From Lepiota brunneoincarnata (Eukaryota > Basidiomycota > Agaricomycetes > Agaricales > Agaricaceae): a stretch of DNA of 64,000 nucleotides. The position numbers were made by a program, and so were the translations under genes. The stretch spans positions 620,001 to 684,000 of the forward strand of contig JAEBUN010000023.1 of the NCBI GenBank assembly GCA_023014365.1, written 5' to 3'. Of the stretch, positions 30,198 through 42,122 are shown piece by piece. The first letter of the stretch is position 1. The number at the start of each line of letters is the position of its first letter. The notes beneath the pieces were generated by a model. That model was not told the DNA's origin and did not search any database. It was given only the letters and a program-made list of their open reading frames with translations.

Positions 30198-31180
30198 TAT
30201 ATCAGGTGTTTGTTATATGGGTGAGAGGCTGTATATAATGCCTGATGCATTGCACATAAGTTGCACGACAGTTAGCTCTCTGCTCAATCAGTGAAAACAT
30301 ATCACCTCTTGACTTGGGAAGAGTTCAAAGTCCCAGACCACCGTTGGAACGGGTGCTGCAGAGACAACAATCAAGCGTTGACAATGCTGTGTATGTAAAC
30401 AGCCCCCAACCTCACCCTAACGATCGGGAGATTTCTTCACCCCTTCTTCGTGACTTCAAGACGTCCGCTATTGCTATGGCACCAATGTCGGCCCTTGGGG
30501 CATGCGTTTTACTAGAGTGGTTTGGTTAGTAAGGCTGTACTGTACAACCCTGGCTGCATATCATATCTCATTTGTCTGTGAGGCTGTTTTACTGCAGCTC
30601 GTGTCGACGATTCTCAGGCTGAGCTTTTCATTTGTTTGAGTGACCTGCATGTATTAGACATGATTGCGAGAACACTATTTCTACTCGTTTCACTGATGCA
30701 GGACAATCCTTATCCACATGATCAACCTTTTTGTTCGGCTTTTTTTGTTCGAGAGAACAAGGAATGGTTACCAGATTGTTTCAAGTAATGATGAATTCCT
30801 GGTTATACTATTCTTTGACCGTGCTTAGACGTGGCAACGATGGTTGGAAAGGCGACATCGCTCTTACAATTCCTATGGGGCCGATGAACATGAATTTAGA
30901 ACAGCAATGAATGGCGTCATCGATTTATGCCCCTCGCCTGGAGCCGCCACTGCCGTCAGTTGCCTGACTACACTCAAGGTGCTCTCTCCCTCGGATCAGA
31001 AAGGGGAGGATGGCGAGTACAGTGACGGTCTGCGGTCACAAGGATTTGTTATTCTCCCTTGGTCACTGACCAGAAGATCTGCTCCGGGATCGCGGTGGTT
31101 ATAGAACACCCCCAAAAGAGAGCTCGTCGATTGCTCATCCGTAACGCACAGAACGACACGCAATGAAAGGACAGTACTAT
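30198..31180. other. intergenic, no gene seen
   Basis: Boundary between the transposon island and the gene-rich stretch. A 71-codon open frame at 30314-30529 and an 86-codon one at 30844-31104 have no recognisable signature. Confidence 0.4.
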
Positions 31181-31867
31181 TCAATAAGTCCTTCTACGCT
31201 TGATGTCAATAAGCCGAATCTCAAAGACCAAGGTCGAGTTGGGATATATAATGGGCGGGTATCCAAGAGACCCATACGCCTATGAAAAAAAAGCCGTATC
31301 AGTCTTTAACAGCACCGTTTTTTAAAACGCGCTTACATATTCAGGTGAGACCGTCAGACGCGCCTTTTCTCCCTTGGAAAGCTGTATGATTCCTGTGTTG
31401 CACACACACACACACAGCCACCGTCAGTTTTTTTTATTAACCCCAAGCTTAAACAGGAATACAACACCGCACCCTCATCCCATCCCTTCATTACCTTCCC
31501 TGTCCCGATCTCCGTTTCGAACGGGTCGTCGCTATAAGTATAAGCACCATCCCCCACCCAGTTGTCGTTGTTTAACGATTCAAAAGTCTGAGCAGGGGAG
31601 AAACGATCTCACCGATCATACGAGTTATCGAATATCCTTCCCCTGTCGTCTCTTCCGATGTAATGAATAACGACCCTGTCTTTATCGGATGGTGAGTTAT
31701 CTTGCCATCTTTACAATTATTGTCTGTGTGGGAAAACGCCCGATGCGTTATGTACCTCCTTGTTTGGGGTATGTTACCCCGTCGCCTTCCTCGATAGTGG
31801 TGATTGTTACTCCCTATCATGTGGGTAGCTGCAAGCGTTTTACTGGGTTCCGTTGAATACTGACCAT
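31181..31867 (-). CDS. FKBP12-type peptidyl-prolyl cis-trans isomerase, copy 1
   Basis: FKBP12 proteins are small cytosolic prolyl isomerases that bind FK506 and rapamycin. Exons on the minus strand: ATG alone (31867-31865), 31813-31756, 31679-31613, 31531-31473, an exon around 31385-31325, and one ending at 31181. Joined, they give [81 protein letters not shown] and [13 protein letters not shown]. The Tyr, Phe-Asp and Trp positions of the binding pocket are kept. Val-Ile is Val-Met, and Ile-Tyr-Pro replaces the usual Ile-Pro-Pro loop, so it is the most diverged of the four. An intron carries a CA repeat. Confidence 0.88.
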
Positions 31868-32240
31868 AAAACTTTCCGATTCTTGCCTATAGCGTCAGTG
31901 TGGGGAGCCAGGGACAGGATTAGCTAACCACGAATCGGCAACTAGGACTTTTATAGTCATATTGCCGTAACGCGCGCAGGGTTCCGTGTGTGTGTATGTA
32001 GTGGTCAGCGATTCGGTAAACCAACACATGTTATCTATTCTCACAATCGTGTCCGGCTTTCACTGTATAACAGACGAGGGCTACGGAACGTTGCGCTTCC
32101 GCTTCATCTTTTACCCGCTCGCCATCTTGCTGAAACCCACTTGGGTTAACAAGCAGTCTTACAATTAGAATCACAGCTTAGATCGATACACACGGTCTCT
32201 GCGTTGAGGTATCACATTAATTAATGAGAGAGGGTGGTAG

Positions 32241-32886
32241 CTACTGTCTAGACTTGTGACGGATGCCAAGAAGCTCGACGTCAAAAATCAATGTTGCGTT
32301 GGCGGGGATAGCAGGTGGGTAACCTTCCTCCCCATATCCCTACACCAGACCACATGAGCTCTCCAAAGGATAGACGCACAAGAATGACCATACATAGTCA
32401 GGAGTGATGGTTAATTTCGCTTTCTCTCCTATGGACAGCTTGGGTATTCCTGTGGTATACAAACTTCAGACATAGAAAGCAAGGCGGCACCTCACACAAA
32501 TACATTACCTTCTTCCCATCCTCTAATAACCTGACCTTGACCAATGACAGTTTCAAACCTGGGAGGGGGGGGGGGGGTGGCGGTGAGTTTGGAAGGGCGA
32601 AGGGGAGGTTATCTTACTTCTCGTTCTCGTCGAATGTCGTCCCATCTGAAGCCAGAGTGCCGACATAGTTAATAACGACTATGTCTGTTATATTCGCCCA
32701 AATCAAGAAATGATCCAAGCATGTGTGAGAGCGCAGCCTGGCTGAGTATCAGGGACCTACCACCGGGTCTAGCAAAGGTCTCGCCATCGCCTGGTGAAAT
32801 CGAATCTACAGTTACGCCCTGTGTATTCGAATTTTAGTATACGGAAGAAGGACGCAGCAATTTTTGGCGCGGCTTTGGCTGACCAT
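32241..32886 (-). CDS. FKBP12-type peptidyl-prolyl cis-trans isomerase, copy 2
   Basis: Six exons: ATG alone (32886-32884), 32818-32761, 32684-32618, 32558-32509, 32449-32394 and 32339-32241. The product reads [94 protein letters not shown] and ends IRHKSRQ. All pocket residues of FKBP12 that I can place are present. It lies tail-to-head with copy 1, 373 bp apart, and upstream of the ADAL gene on the same strand. An intron near 32565 holds a run of about 15 G. Confidence 0.9.
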
Positions 32887-33381
32887 GACAGGTGGTGGTT
32901 AGTTGGGCGAGAAGTTGATTTTCAAGGGAGCTTTATCAAGTTCTTCAGGTTCATATCACAGACATGACATCAGTGATCTTATCGCGATCTCGGATTCGAG
33001 ACATAGGTTTGCTTAATAATTTTTGGGGCGACTAGCAGCGTGGAGACACAACCAACCCTCGAAAGAAGACAGCGCATTCAGAAATGAAGCTTATGCGATT
33101 GAGTAGTCGGGCTTATTCCGAGATCGGAATCAGATGGCGGGTGGGGACGGTCGAGATGGAGCATGATGGTGGGTGTCTTCTTTCATTACATCTCGAGCTT
33201 GGTATCTAATCACGAGGGGGGGCAAGTATGGGGGTAAGTGTCGCCGTATCGGATGCTACTTCAGATGGTCGTCTTTGAAGGGGAAAAGGGTGTTCGGCCC
33301 GGAGGTAGCCCTGTGAGCTTCAATAGTTAGCTGTGCGTCCAGACAAGTTGAGCAGAACAAAGTAATGATCTCACCACTATT
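32887..33381. other. intergenic between FKBP copy 2 and ADAL
   Basis: Holds the FKBP promoter and the ADAL 3' end. No gene or clear signal seen. Confidence 0.5.
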
Positions 33382-34712
33382 CTATTTCAAAAACCGCGAA
33401 TTCATACTCATCTCCGCAATAGTCTCGACTTCAGCCTCTGTCAGTCCAAGCCCCAGAGGCGGTTGCGCAAGGAGAAGCGCATATTCCGCCGTTAAAGACG
33501 TACGAAAGGGTAAAATATCGTCTGTCTTTATCTCAACCTTAAGCTACGAAAGTATGAAACAGAGTAAAATAAAACGCAAAGCTCACGCAGATGGCGACAG
33601 GATGCCCGTGTTGGAGGTAATACCGAATGTGGTGTGAGTCAAGGACCGGTACAGTCTTGCATCTAATCACGCCCAATTATCATCCATCGCTGTGTGTGTG
33701 CATGAGACAAAGGGAGTTGGAAACGCACAATAGATTCGAAGTCAAACAAATCTCAATACACGTCTTCCTCTCCAACGCTACCCTCCTCGCTTCCTCATCC
33801 AAAAACGTCGCATGCCCCTAACCGGTCCGGATTAAACGACAAAAGCATCATCGTCTCCTCGCAGCGAATTCTTCAAAGTCTAACAATAACGACTATCATC
33901 AACCCCTCTCCTACATCAAACACACCCCCGATAATGTCAAAAGTGAAACAGCTCTCACCTCCTGCAATGTGCATCGTAACACCCACATACCGCCTCACGG
34001 ACCCACCCTCCTTCTCAACTCCTCCTACCATCTCCCCGAAAACACGTACATCCCCGACAGTCGGATCGCCACACAAATCAACACCCACAATCCCTTCCTC
34101 CCTCTCACACCACCTCAACTGCACCACCGCATCAACAACCTCACGCATCTCCTCTCTACTCATCCGTCTATCTATAGACGCAATAATACCAACCGTGTGC
34201 AGTGGGTAGGATTTCGTTTGAGCGAGTACAGTACGGAGGTAGAGTTCGCGGGACATGTAGGGTGTTGAGCGCGGTGTGGTGCGAAGTTCGAGGTAGGTAC
34301 ATTGGCGTTGCAGCGGCGGTGGTGGTGGTGGAGGAGGAGTGTTATCGGTACTATTAGTACCGGTGGGGGGAGACGAGAGAAAGGTAGACAACACGGCCCG
34401 CGTAGCGCGAGCCAACGCCTCTGGCGTACTCGTTAATGCGTATATAGCCGGAAAGAGCCCGAAAAAATCATCGATAGTATCGAGTTCCACTCCGTCGAGG
34501 AGCTTTTGGAGACCTGCGCGGACGGTATCATTAGGCAATGGTCTGTTGCTGGTCGAGTTATATTCGAGCGCAAGGTCTTGCAGCACTTGGATCGGGATAG
34601 ATCCGTTGAGATGTGCGTGGAGTTCAGCTTTGGGGAGGTTCTCGATAAAGGCGATTTGCGTGTCGGTGAGGGACGCGAGAGCGAGGGATGCTGGGCCTGC
34701 GAGTGTTGACAT
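33382..34712 (-). CDS. adenosine deaminase-like protein (ADAL, N6-modified AMP deaminase family)
   Basis: ADAL/MAPDA enzymes remove modified amino groups from N6-substituted AMP; relatives deaminate adenosine. Exon 1 (from ATG 34712) has the zinc site KAELHAHLNGS, a helical region, YLELRTTPR, SIDRRMS and GVDLCGDP, ending at MHIA. Later exons give ETMMLLSFNPDRLG, HATFLDEEAR, TCIEICLTSNLLC, KTVPVLDSHHIRYYL, HPVAIC, TDDILPFRTSL and a stop at 33382. The motif order is that of ADAL, not classical ADA. One extra G (CCCC on the plus strand, 33815-33818) breaks the frame inside DRLGHATFL; a single-base assembly error would explain it. A poly-Pro tract near 34330 is an insertion relative to most members. 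Confidence 0.88.
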
Positions 34713-34961
34713 GTGGGTATAGTTGGTGGTATTGATTATATATATATATATCCGAGCGTATGTTATCCATCCAAGCACTACGTGTATATAAACAGGAACG
34801 GAGCAATTACTGAAAGCATGACAAGAACAAGATTGACGGAGGGGTATAGATCATTAAAGTCATTGAGAACACCCAGGGATTGATAAGCGCAGACATCGGC
34901 TCTCGACTGGACAGGTGAAAGGGAAAATCATTTCACAGCTTATCGATATATTGCGTGCTGC

Positions 34962-36605
34962 TCATACAGCACCCATAATCCCTCCACCCCCCCCATTCCC
35001 ACCAATCGAACCCACACCCTTTAACACATCCACACTCGCTCCCTTGATCGCTTCCGTCGCCTTCAAAAATGGCAATGTAAACGAATTTTTCCTGTTTTTC
35101 CCAGTCGTCATAGACAACGCCTTTGGCGGTGAAGAGGGTGTGATTGGGGATCTGGGCTGTGTGGATGTGGTGCTGCTTGTAGAAAGTAATGAGGCCGGTA
35201 CGGGTGACGTAGGTGAGTTGGGTTCTGTGTCCCCTCCGTTGTTGTTGGAGATGGAGTCGAGGAAGGATAGGGTCAGAAAAGGTTTAGGGCCTTGTGGTGT
35301 GGAAGACCCGGATTGTGGCGCAGAGTCGACGATTGGCTCTTCAGCCTTCCCCTTCTCCTTCCCCTTGTCCTTTCGCGATATAATGGCATCACCTAAAACC
35401 TCTTTCGACTTGAGACTATGCCTCGGCACGGACGTAGCCGACGATGTAGCCGCGGACGAGGGGTGTAGGCACGCCGTAGACGTGTTGGGACTTGGGGTTC
35501 TAGATGGTTTAGGTGACGAGCCGGTTGATGGGGATGGTGATGCGCTTGGTGAGCGGCGGGGAGATGGGAGTGGGAAGAGTTCGTTTTCGTCTTCCTCTGC
35601 GATAGGAGAGGATTTGCGTTTGGGCAGCTGTTCCCTCTCGGAAGTATCTGTAAGCGAGGAAGAGGATGCAGAATCCGTCGAGTGATCTCGGTCGTGCACG
35701 CCGAATGAGTGGATACCACGTGTAAGGGTGCAGGTGCCGACAGAAGAAGAGGACGATGTAACCGATCGCGGATGTTCCTCAAGCGATTTGCGTCGTTTGT
35801 CGACTTCGTCGACGGTGATGGCAAGGGTTGGAGGTGGCATCCGCTCGTCGTACAAATTTGGTGAAAACGATGGTTTTGTGGCGGTCACTGGCGAGCCCAT
35901 GAAGGCCGATGAGCGCGAGTTGTCGAGGCTCGCGCTTCGACGGCGTCTAGCGCCCTTTGTGAACTTTTCCTGCCAGCTTGAGCCTTCTTCGAGGGATTTC
36001 TCGATGATAGGGGCACAGTCGAGGCAGCATTCACGAAGGGGCACTGTTAGGCCATCCTTGCGGCGCTGGTATATGGGTAGAGACGGCCGTCTGGTTGGAG
36101 TCGCTATGACATTTGAATGAGAGGAAGGTGGGCCTGACGGTGAGCGATGGACGAGGCAGGGCAAGAGTGGGATGGTAGGTGACGAGGAAGGTGAGCGACC
36201 TCTGGAAGGTGAACGTGAGGAACGGCGGATAAAACTGAGGAGAGATCGGTGCATCAACAACGGGGGCGTCTTACAACGAATAACTCGGCTGTCTTCTTAC
36301 CTGGGAATAGGGAGTTTGAGAACGACGTGGGTCTCCTCGGGGCTACTAGGGAACGGAGCTGTACTGCTGGTGCTGGCCACGGTAGGTCCGTCGTCAGTGC
36401 AGTCTGAGTCGGACGTGGGTTGAGAGCGGCGTCTCCAGAGGGGGAGGGAGTAGGACTTGGTGACGACCCGAGAGCGCTTATGGAAATGTGAGCATTCGGG
36501 GATGAGGACACATTCGCTGTCAAAGCGGACACCGCGAGCCTCGGTGTCCTGGACGGCATGAGTGTCGAGAGAGCCGACGAGGACGACAGAGGTTGAGAGG
36601 GACAT
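34962..36605 (-). CDS. Ser/Pro-rich hypothetical fungal protein
   Basis: Two exons: 36605-36301 (MSLSTSVVLVGSLDTHAV, then VVTKSYSLPLWRRRS and HVVLKLPIP) and 36234-34962 (FIRRSSRSPSRGRS onward). The splice reads LPIP-S-FIRR. The rest is low complexity, rich in Ser, Pro and Lys, with a conserved-looking piece PLRECCLDCAPIIEKSLEEGSSW and a C-terminal segment NSFTLPFLKATEAIKGASVD. No catalytic domain or membrane segment is visible. Likely a disordered cytosolic or nuclear protein of unknown role. A 256-codon antisense frame at 34915-35685 is a shadow of its repeats. Confidence 0.75.
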
Positions 36606-37649
36606 GGGATAGGTGGATGAGAAGAAACAGGCGGAAGAGGGAAGTATATAAAAAAGAGGAACGCATTATCGGACCATTTCCACAGATGGCCCTGAATGTG
36701 TCTTGTGTGTCCACCGCTACATCTTGACATCTCTGACATTTTGGGGCCTGCTGTTCCACCCCTCGCACCAGTTTATTCTACCTACACGGTCTCAGATTTT
36801 TATTGTTGCGACTCCTGTTTTCTTATAAGAGCCAACAGACCAAGGCTCTTGAATACAACTAGACGCTCCAGGGTTCTGCCACCTCGCCAGATTTGCGGAT
36901 CTCACCCTGCCAAACTCCGTCGCTACACCACCCTCCCGTTGACGACCGCGATTGCCCACTGGGGAAAATAATCAGCCTTTATTGTAAGAGATACCCAGCC
37001 TTTTAGACTCGAGCGTAGCGTCCCGTCTATCAACTAAAATGGCTCAGAAGAGAAGCCACATAACATGACATAGAAGCACGGGGTGTCCCAATTCCGCTGT
37101 CTCCTTTCTATGGCTTCATGCAATAAACTATACTGCTTGGAGTGCAGGAGTAGACCACAGTATCGAATAGCCCGTCTTCGTGATCCACACAAATGTCACC
37201 TCCACTAGAAATTTTCGCCATGGCGCCCTCAAATGCCGCTCCCTCTCAGCGCTGTGAGAAGATGATTTGCAGGAAAACTTCACAGTCCCTCACTGCGCGT
37301 CATTGATGGGAGGATACTCCCCCGCACCACTCTGGAAAGTTCACACACTTTCCAGGGGTAGCAAGTCCCTATACTAGCCTATACTCCCTAGTGATTGATG
37401 GAAACCTCGATACTCCAGGCTCCGAGGTGGAGCCCATACCGAAGTGGACTCAAGAAATATATTATTATTCTGTGCGGAGGCTCGGTCAGGTGATGACCTC
37501 ATGTGATGTGCATCGTACGTAATCACGTGTAAATCTCTACATACAATCAATCCCGGTGATCAGATATCGCCGGTATACCCGGCCCTCCTTCAACACACCC
37601 ACGGCGTCCACCTCGATCCTCTTCATCTCTCCTGTAACGACACCACAAG
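36606..37649. other. divergent intergenic region
   Basis: Separates the Ser-rich gene and the SDR gene, which point away from each other, so it should hold both promoters. A short inverted repeat (CTGGAAAGT with ACTTTCCAG) lies near 37333-37356. No ORF of note. Confidence 0.4.
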
Positions 37650-39016
37650 ATGGCTAATCGTCTTTCGCAAGTCTCTCAGCATCTTTCAAATGCCCATGGT
37701 CGTGGACTATTAGCGGGTGAGGTTGCCATCATCACAGGTATGTTTGACTTTTTTTCTATCTTTTTTTTTTTGATACTCCAGCGGCTTATGCGGGGAACGG
37801 CCATTAACAGGTGCCGGCCAGGTATGTATATACTTTCTGGAGGAAGCACAGATATACTCAGTACCCGCGCCCCTGCAAATAGGGCATTGGCAGAAGTGCA
37901 GCCATGCTTTTCGCCAAAGAAGGGGCAAAGGTTGTCATTAGCGAGTACGCACGACTTGCTTCATTGATTTTCTTTTTGTACAGTTCTGACTTCCTCGGAC
38001 TTTCTGTGGTTTCAGCATAGACGAGAAGCGCCTAAACGACGTCGCGAAGGAGATCCAGGCCCTCGGCGGAGATGTCTTGGCTATCAGTGGTGATGTCGGT
38101 GCTGACGACTTCCCCAAGAAGATCATCGATGCTACTTCCCAGTGCGTTTTTTTCTTTCCTTTCCTTTCCTTTCCTTTCCTTTCCCTTTGCCCCTACCGCT
38201 CCCGCAGTTCTCACATACGATGCCTCGTGCGGTACAGGAAGTACGGCAAGATAAACCATATCGTGAACAATGGTACGTCATTCGTGATATCACAGCGGCC
38301 GCTGATTTGCGTTTTTTTGCTCACGAGAATGGGAACTCGTAGCGGGCTTCACATACTGACAAGATGCTCCACACCACACCGGACGATGCCTTTGATATCA
38401 TACTCAAAATTCACGTCCGCGCTCCGTTTAGACTCATCCGCCAAGCCGCGCCCTTCTTCCGTGTCAAGGTCAGCAAATCACCCCCGTCGGCGTTATCCAA
38501 ATTTAACTCACATCCCAAACAGGGCGACCAACGCGAAAACCGTTCCATCGTCAACATCTCTTCCACTACGGGTCTACACGGAAACGTCGGGCAAGCCAAC
38601 TACGCCGCAGCGAAATCCGCCATTACCGGGTTCACCAAGACCGTCGCAAAGGAGTGGGGACCGTTTGGTGTGCGCGCAAACACGGTCGCGTTTGGGCTTA
38701 TTCATACGAGGTTGACGGCGTCCAAGGAGGCGGGAGCGACGATTGAGGTTGGGGGGAAGAAGGTTCCGTTGGGTGTGCCTGGAGCACAGAGGCCTACGGG
38801 GGATGTTGCGAAATTGAATCCGGATGCGTATCCGGGTATTCCGTTGAGGAGGGGTGGATCGCCGGATGAAGCGGCTGCTGCTGTGCTTTTGTATGTTGCT
38901 TTCTTTATCCCCCTTTTTTCCGCGATACTGAATAATTATTGGATAGCCTTGCTTCGCCTCTGGCTTCTTACGTCTCTGGACATACTCTTGAGGTTACCGG
39001 TGGTGCTGGTATCTAA
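37650..39016 (+). CDS. short-chain dehydrogenase/reductase (3-oxoacyl-ACP reductase-like)
   Basis: An NAD(P)-dependent SDR. Exons: 37650-37737, an 11-nt micro-exon 37811-37821, 37883-37944, 38016-38141, 38238-38272, 38343-38468, 38523-38890 and 38947-39016. The glycine motif TGAGQGIGRSA is assembled over three exons. Further motifs: VVISDID, NNAG (across an intron), SIVNISSTTG (catalytic Ser) and YAAAKSAITG (Tyr and Lys), ending SGHTLEVTGGAGI. A roughly 20-residue insert rich in Gly/Pro after the active site (VGGKKVPLGVPGAQ) resembles fungal FabG-like SDRs. One extra T at 38357 breaks the frame between NNAGFTY and DKML, probably an assembly error. The second-to-last intron of the 5' half contains a CTTTC repeat (about 38154-38185). 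Substrate unknown. Confidence 0.85.
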
Positions 39017-41549
39017 GCATGGCTATTGTTTGATTGGTTTTTAAATTTTTATTTCCTTGCAAAAGTCTTTACCCGCATCAATGCAACCCATGTATTTGTG
39101 CACAGCGAGCGCTGAAAAATGTATTGTGACCGATGAAATAAATTAGAAAAGGCGCGCCTAAGTGCAAAGTCGTGGACTGAAGGTTTCGTCATGGAACAAG
39201 GTGTGGATTGTTCAGGGGTACCCGCTGTATTCTCGATCCCGAATGATCGGGCTCGCATAAAGCTCCAGATGTTAGGAGCCCGTCGCGTCAAATTTTTCAC
39301 CGCCTTCTTATTTCAAAGATAATGCCATGGCTTTCTGATAGACTTGCTGTACCCTTTGGAGAGGACAGCCAAGGCTTAGGTAACCTCGTAAAGGGCCACC
39401 GAATACACGTTAAAAAAACAAGGTTACAAGCCTTTCCCTGTGCTTCCATGATCTAGGCAACAGAACCTAAACCCTCTCCACGCCCCCTCACTAGAGGCAG
39501 TTTCCGTTTCTGTCCCGGCGACGGGGTTGTCGAGGGAAAAGGGGTGAGGAAAGGGGTGGAAGGGGGAAGGGGAGGGGATCTCGTCGTCGGGTTACTGCGA
39601 ATTCCCTAATGCAGGGCTGGGGACGTACAAAGCCTCATGTCACCCAGGGAATAAGTACCCAACCCCGCCTCGTGTTCTATAGGTGTCAAATTCCTGGGAA
39701 AAAAAAGAAAAACCACGACCCCGCCGCTTCGTCCCTCTCTCTGTCCCGGTTCTCTCGTTTCTCTGGTTTTGCCTGAATTGTCGGGTGGCTTGACTGACAT
39801 GGGAGATATGGAGGTGTTTTTTTTTTGGTTTTATGAGAGAGTTCGAGCAAAGGACAAAATACCAAGGTTTATGATGACAATTCCCCGCGACGACTCATGT
39901 TTCGGGATTCAACGGGGCTCGGGGATCTGGAGGGTTTCCCGACAACTGCTTTGTTCTGCTTTGCCTCACACCCACCCTCTCTCCCTTCTCTTGTTCTGGC
40001 TTCTCGGATCTCTGGGCGTCACAAACTGTGGGTTTTTTTGGCGTCAGGCGACAGGCCGTTAGGCATCTATATCATATCAAACATCAGGCAGTCCCAACCT
40101 TCTTTCTCGAAAAGCAGATATGAATGGTGCCAGGAAGAACCATGATGATGTCTAACTTAGTTGTCAACCGGATGAGTGGACAGTGGTCCCTAAGACTGGG
40201 TACTCCGAATCGCACGAAAGGGATCATCGACACATGCACACACACACACACATGTAGGTACGGGGCCACGGCACGGGCCTTGAAGTTGATATGATAAATG
40301 CCAGTAACATTGTATGAAATTACAGCCGTGTGGCTCCGACATAACCCGCATATTAACCGCCTCGAGGCTTTCTACCTCTCTTTTTTTTTGCGCTGGTTTC
40401 GGGCCAACCGGCCAAGGCAGACCTAGTTGCGTGTTATGTATGTGTGTGGTCCTTCGCGTACTTGCGGTTATCACGCCCCATTCTACGAAGCGGTAACATG
40501 CGATCTCTTGGACTTTCTCTTCCCTTTAGGCCTCTATCCCGGTACTTGCGGGTGCTTGTCATAGCATAATGACATGACGTGGGGGGGTGGAGGGAGCCCC
40601 TCGAGAGTCGTGGGATTTTTTTAGGTGCTGAGACCGAGTTTACGAGTCTACTAGCGCTAGGATCATTGGATTAAGATGACTTTGGCTTTGGCAGCACGCA
40701 TATAGACTCGTCACGGCGCGATCAGAAAAAGGAATGTGTGCGTGTATATGTCCTAATAACTGTTGTTGCTGTATGTCGCTTCTGATCATCACGGTTGTCC
40801 CCCACTTCCGGATGTGACAGCGAAGTCATGGCAAGGAACTTTGAGGTAGATGCTCGAAACATTTTGGTTTATTGTCTCCGGTGTTCTGGGATATTATTGG
40901 GTATTCGCCGTTTTCTCCAAACGTCGTTTTCTGCCCCCCAAAGGGACCATGAGATAGAGATGGAGGGAGGGAATGGGCTCATGTGCCAAGGATGGGTAAC
41001 GGATGCCATACACAAAGGGTGACGCGAGAGCAACCGGTTCCATGGTTCGTTCTGTGGGTTGATGCTGGGTTATCCGGGCAGTATGGTGGCGGTCGTTGTG
41101 ACTTTGAGGGGGGAGGAGGGAGGGGCTTGAAGAGACGATTTTCTGTCGGAATGGCATTGAGGAATTGGGGTGTGGATGAGGATTGCTCGCGGACTCTGAA
41201 GTGAGTCGATGAGGCCCCCTCGTTGCGATTCCGAGAGAAAATCAGGATCTGAAAGAGCTCATATAACCTTTCTTGTGCAGACGTGGCCAGGGTTGTGGGC
41301 GGCAGGTGACTTACGGGGCAGGCGCGAAAGGGATGGAGCGGAGTCTCGTAATGGGTCACTCATCGATATCGATAACAACTCAATCCAGTCCTTAGATCGT
41401 CTACCTTTGCACTCTCCCGTACGATAGATCTTCCGAATCAAGATCCGTTCTCGTCCTCTTCTATAAATGTCTTCAACAACTCCGTCATTCTGTCCTATAC
41501 GCTAGGGCAATTGCCTCGCTCCTTATACCTTGCTCTTGTTGTCGCTGAT
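39017..41549. other. 2.5-kb intergenic region, no gene seen
   Basis: Many short open frames but none with family signature, codon style or splice pattern I would defend. Contains a CA run near 40240-40252 and purine-rich tracts near 39540-39580. Confidence 0.4.
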
Positions 41550-41846
41550 ATGGGCGTCGAGGTCGTGCAATTGCAGCCTGGTGATGGCAAGACCTTCCCC
41601 AGGAGGGGCGGTGCGTCCTCCTGTTTCCTCTCCTTGTCCCGTCGCCGACTTAAACGCTCTAGACAAGGTTTCAATTCATTACACAGGTACCCTGTTAGAT
41701 GGTAGGAGGTTTGACTCCAGTCTGGACCGGTGCAGTTCCTTGTGTATTTCCTGTGTGGCTCTTTATGCTCACCTTTGTGCAGCGGCGGGCCCTTTATCAC
41801 GCAAATTGGCGTCGGAAAGGTGATACGAGGGTGGGATGAGGGTATG

Positions 41847-41878
<32 letters not shown>

Positions 41879-42122
41879 CCTGCGTCTCCCTCTACCCATA
41901 CCGACTTTTCTGCAGGCGTCACCAGGCTTTCCAAGGGTGAAAAGGCGATGCTGATCGTCACCCCTGATTATGTATGGGTGACTGGTCGTCTCTCTGTTTC
42001 AGCGCTCTGGCCCTAACCTTTTTCTTTCTGTGTAGGCCTATGGCTCGCGCGGGTTCCCGCCTGTTATCCCTCCAAACGCCACTCTCAAGTTTGAGGTTGA
42101 GCTGCTTGAAGTGTTATATTGA
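41550..42122 (+). CDS. FKBP12-type peptidyl-prolyl cis-trans isomerase, copy 3
   Basis: Five exons: 41550-41610, 41663-41729, 41783-41841, 41916-41971 and 42036-42122, adding to 109 residues, the standard FKBP12 length. Reads MGVEVVQLQPGDGKTFPRRG, DKVSIHYTGTLLDGRRFDS, PFITQIGVGKVIRGWDEG, VTRLSKGEKAMLIVTPDY, AYGSRGFPPVIPPNATLKFE, VELLEVLY. Pocket residues (Tyr, Phe, Asp, Phe, Val-Ile, Trp, Tyr, Phe) are all present, so this looks like a canonical functional FKBP12. Unlike the other three copies its ATG is fused to the next exon (ATGGGC). Intron 3 carries a TTA trinucleotide repeat (41846-41878). Confidence 0.95.
41846..41878 (+). repeat. TTA microsatellite in FKBP copy 3 intron
   Basis: About ten tandem TTA units in the third intron. 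Confidence 0.9.

Noticed and set aside
34915..35685. 256-codon plus-strand ORF
   Set aside because: Antisense to the Ser/Pro-rich gene; open because of its codon bias, with no protein-like features of its own.
38077..38715. 212-codon plus-strand ORF in the SDR gene
   Set aside because: It runs across introns and a CTTTC repeat in the wrong frame; the spliced SDR explains the region.
40979..41359. 126-codon minus-strand ORF before FKBP copy 3
   Set aside because: Low-complexity Pro/Ser/Thr composition, no splice partners, no family resemblance.
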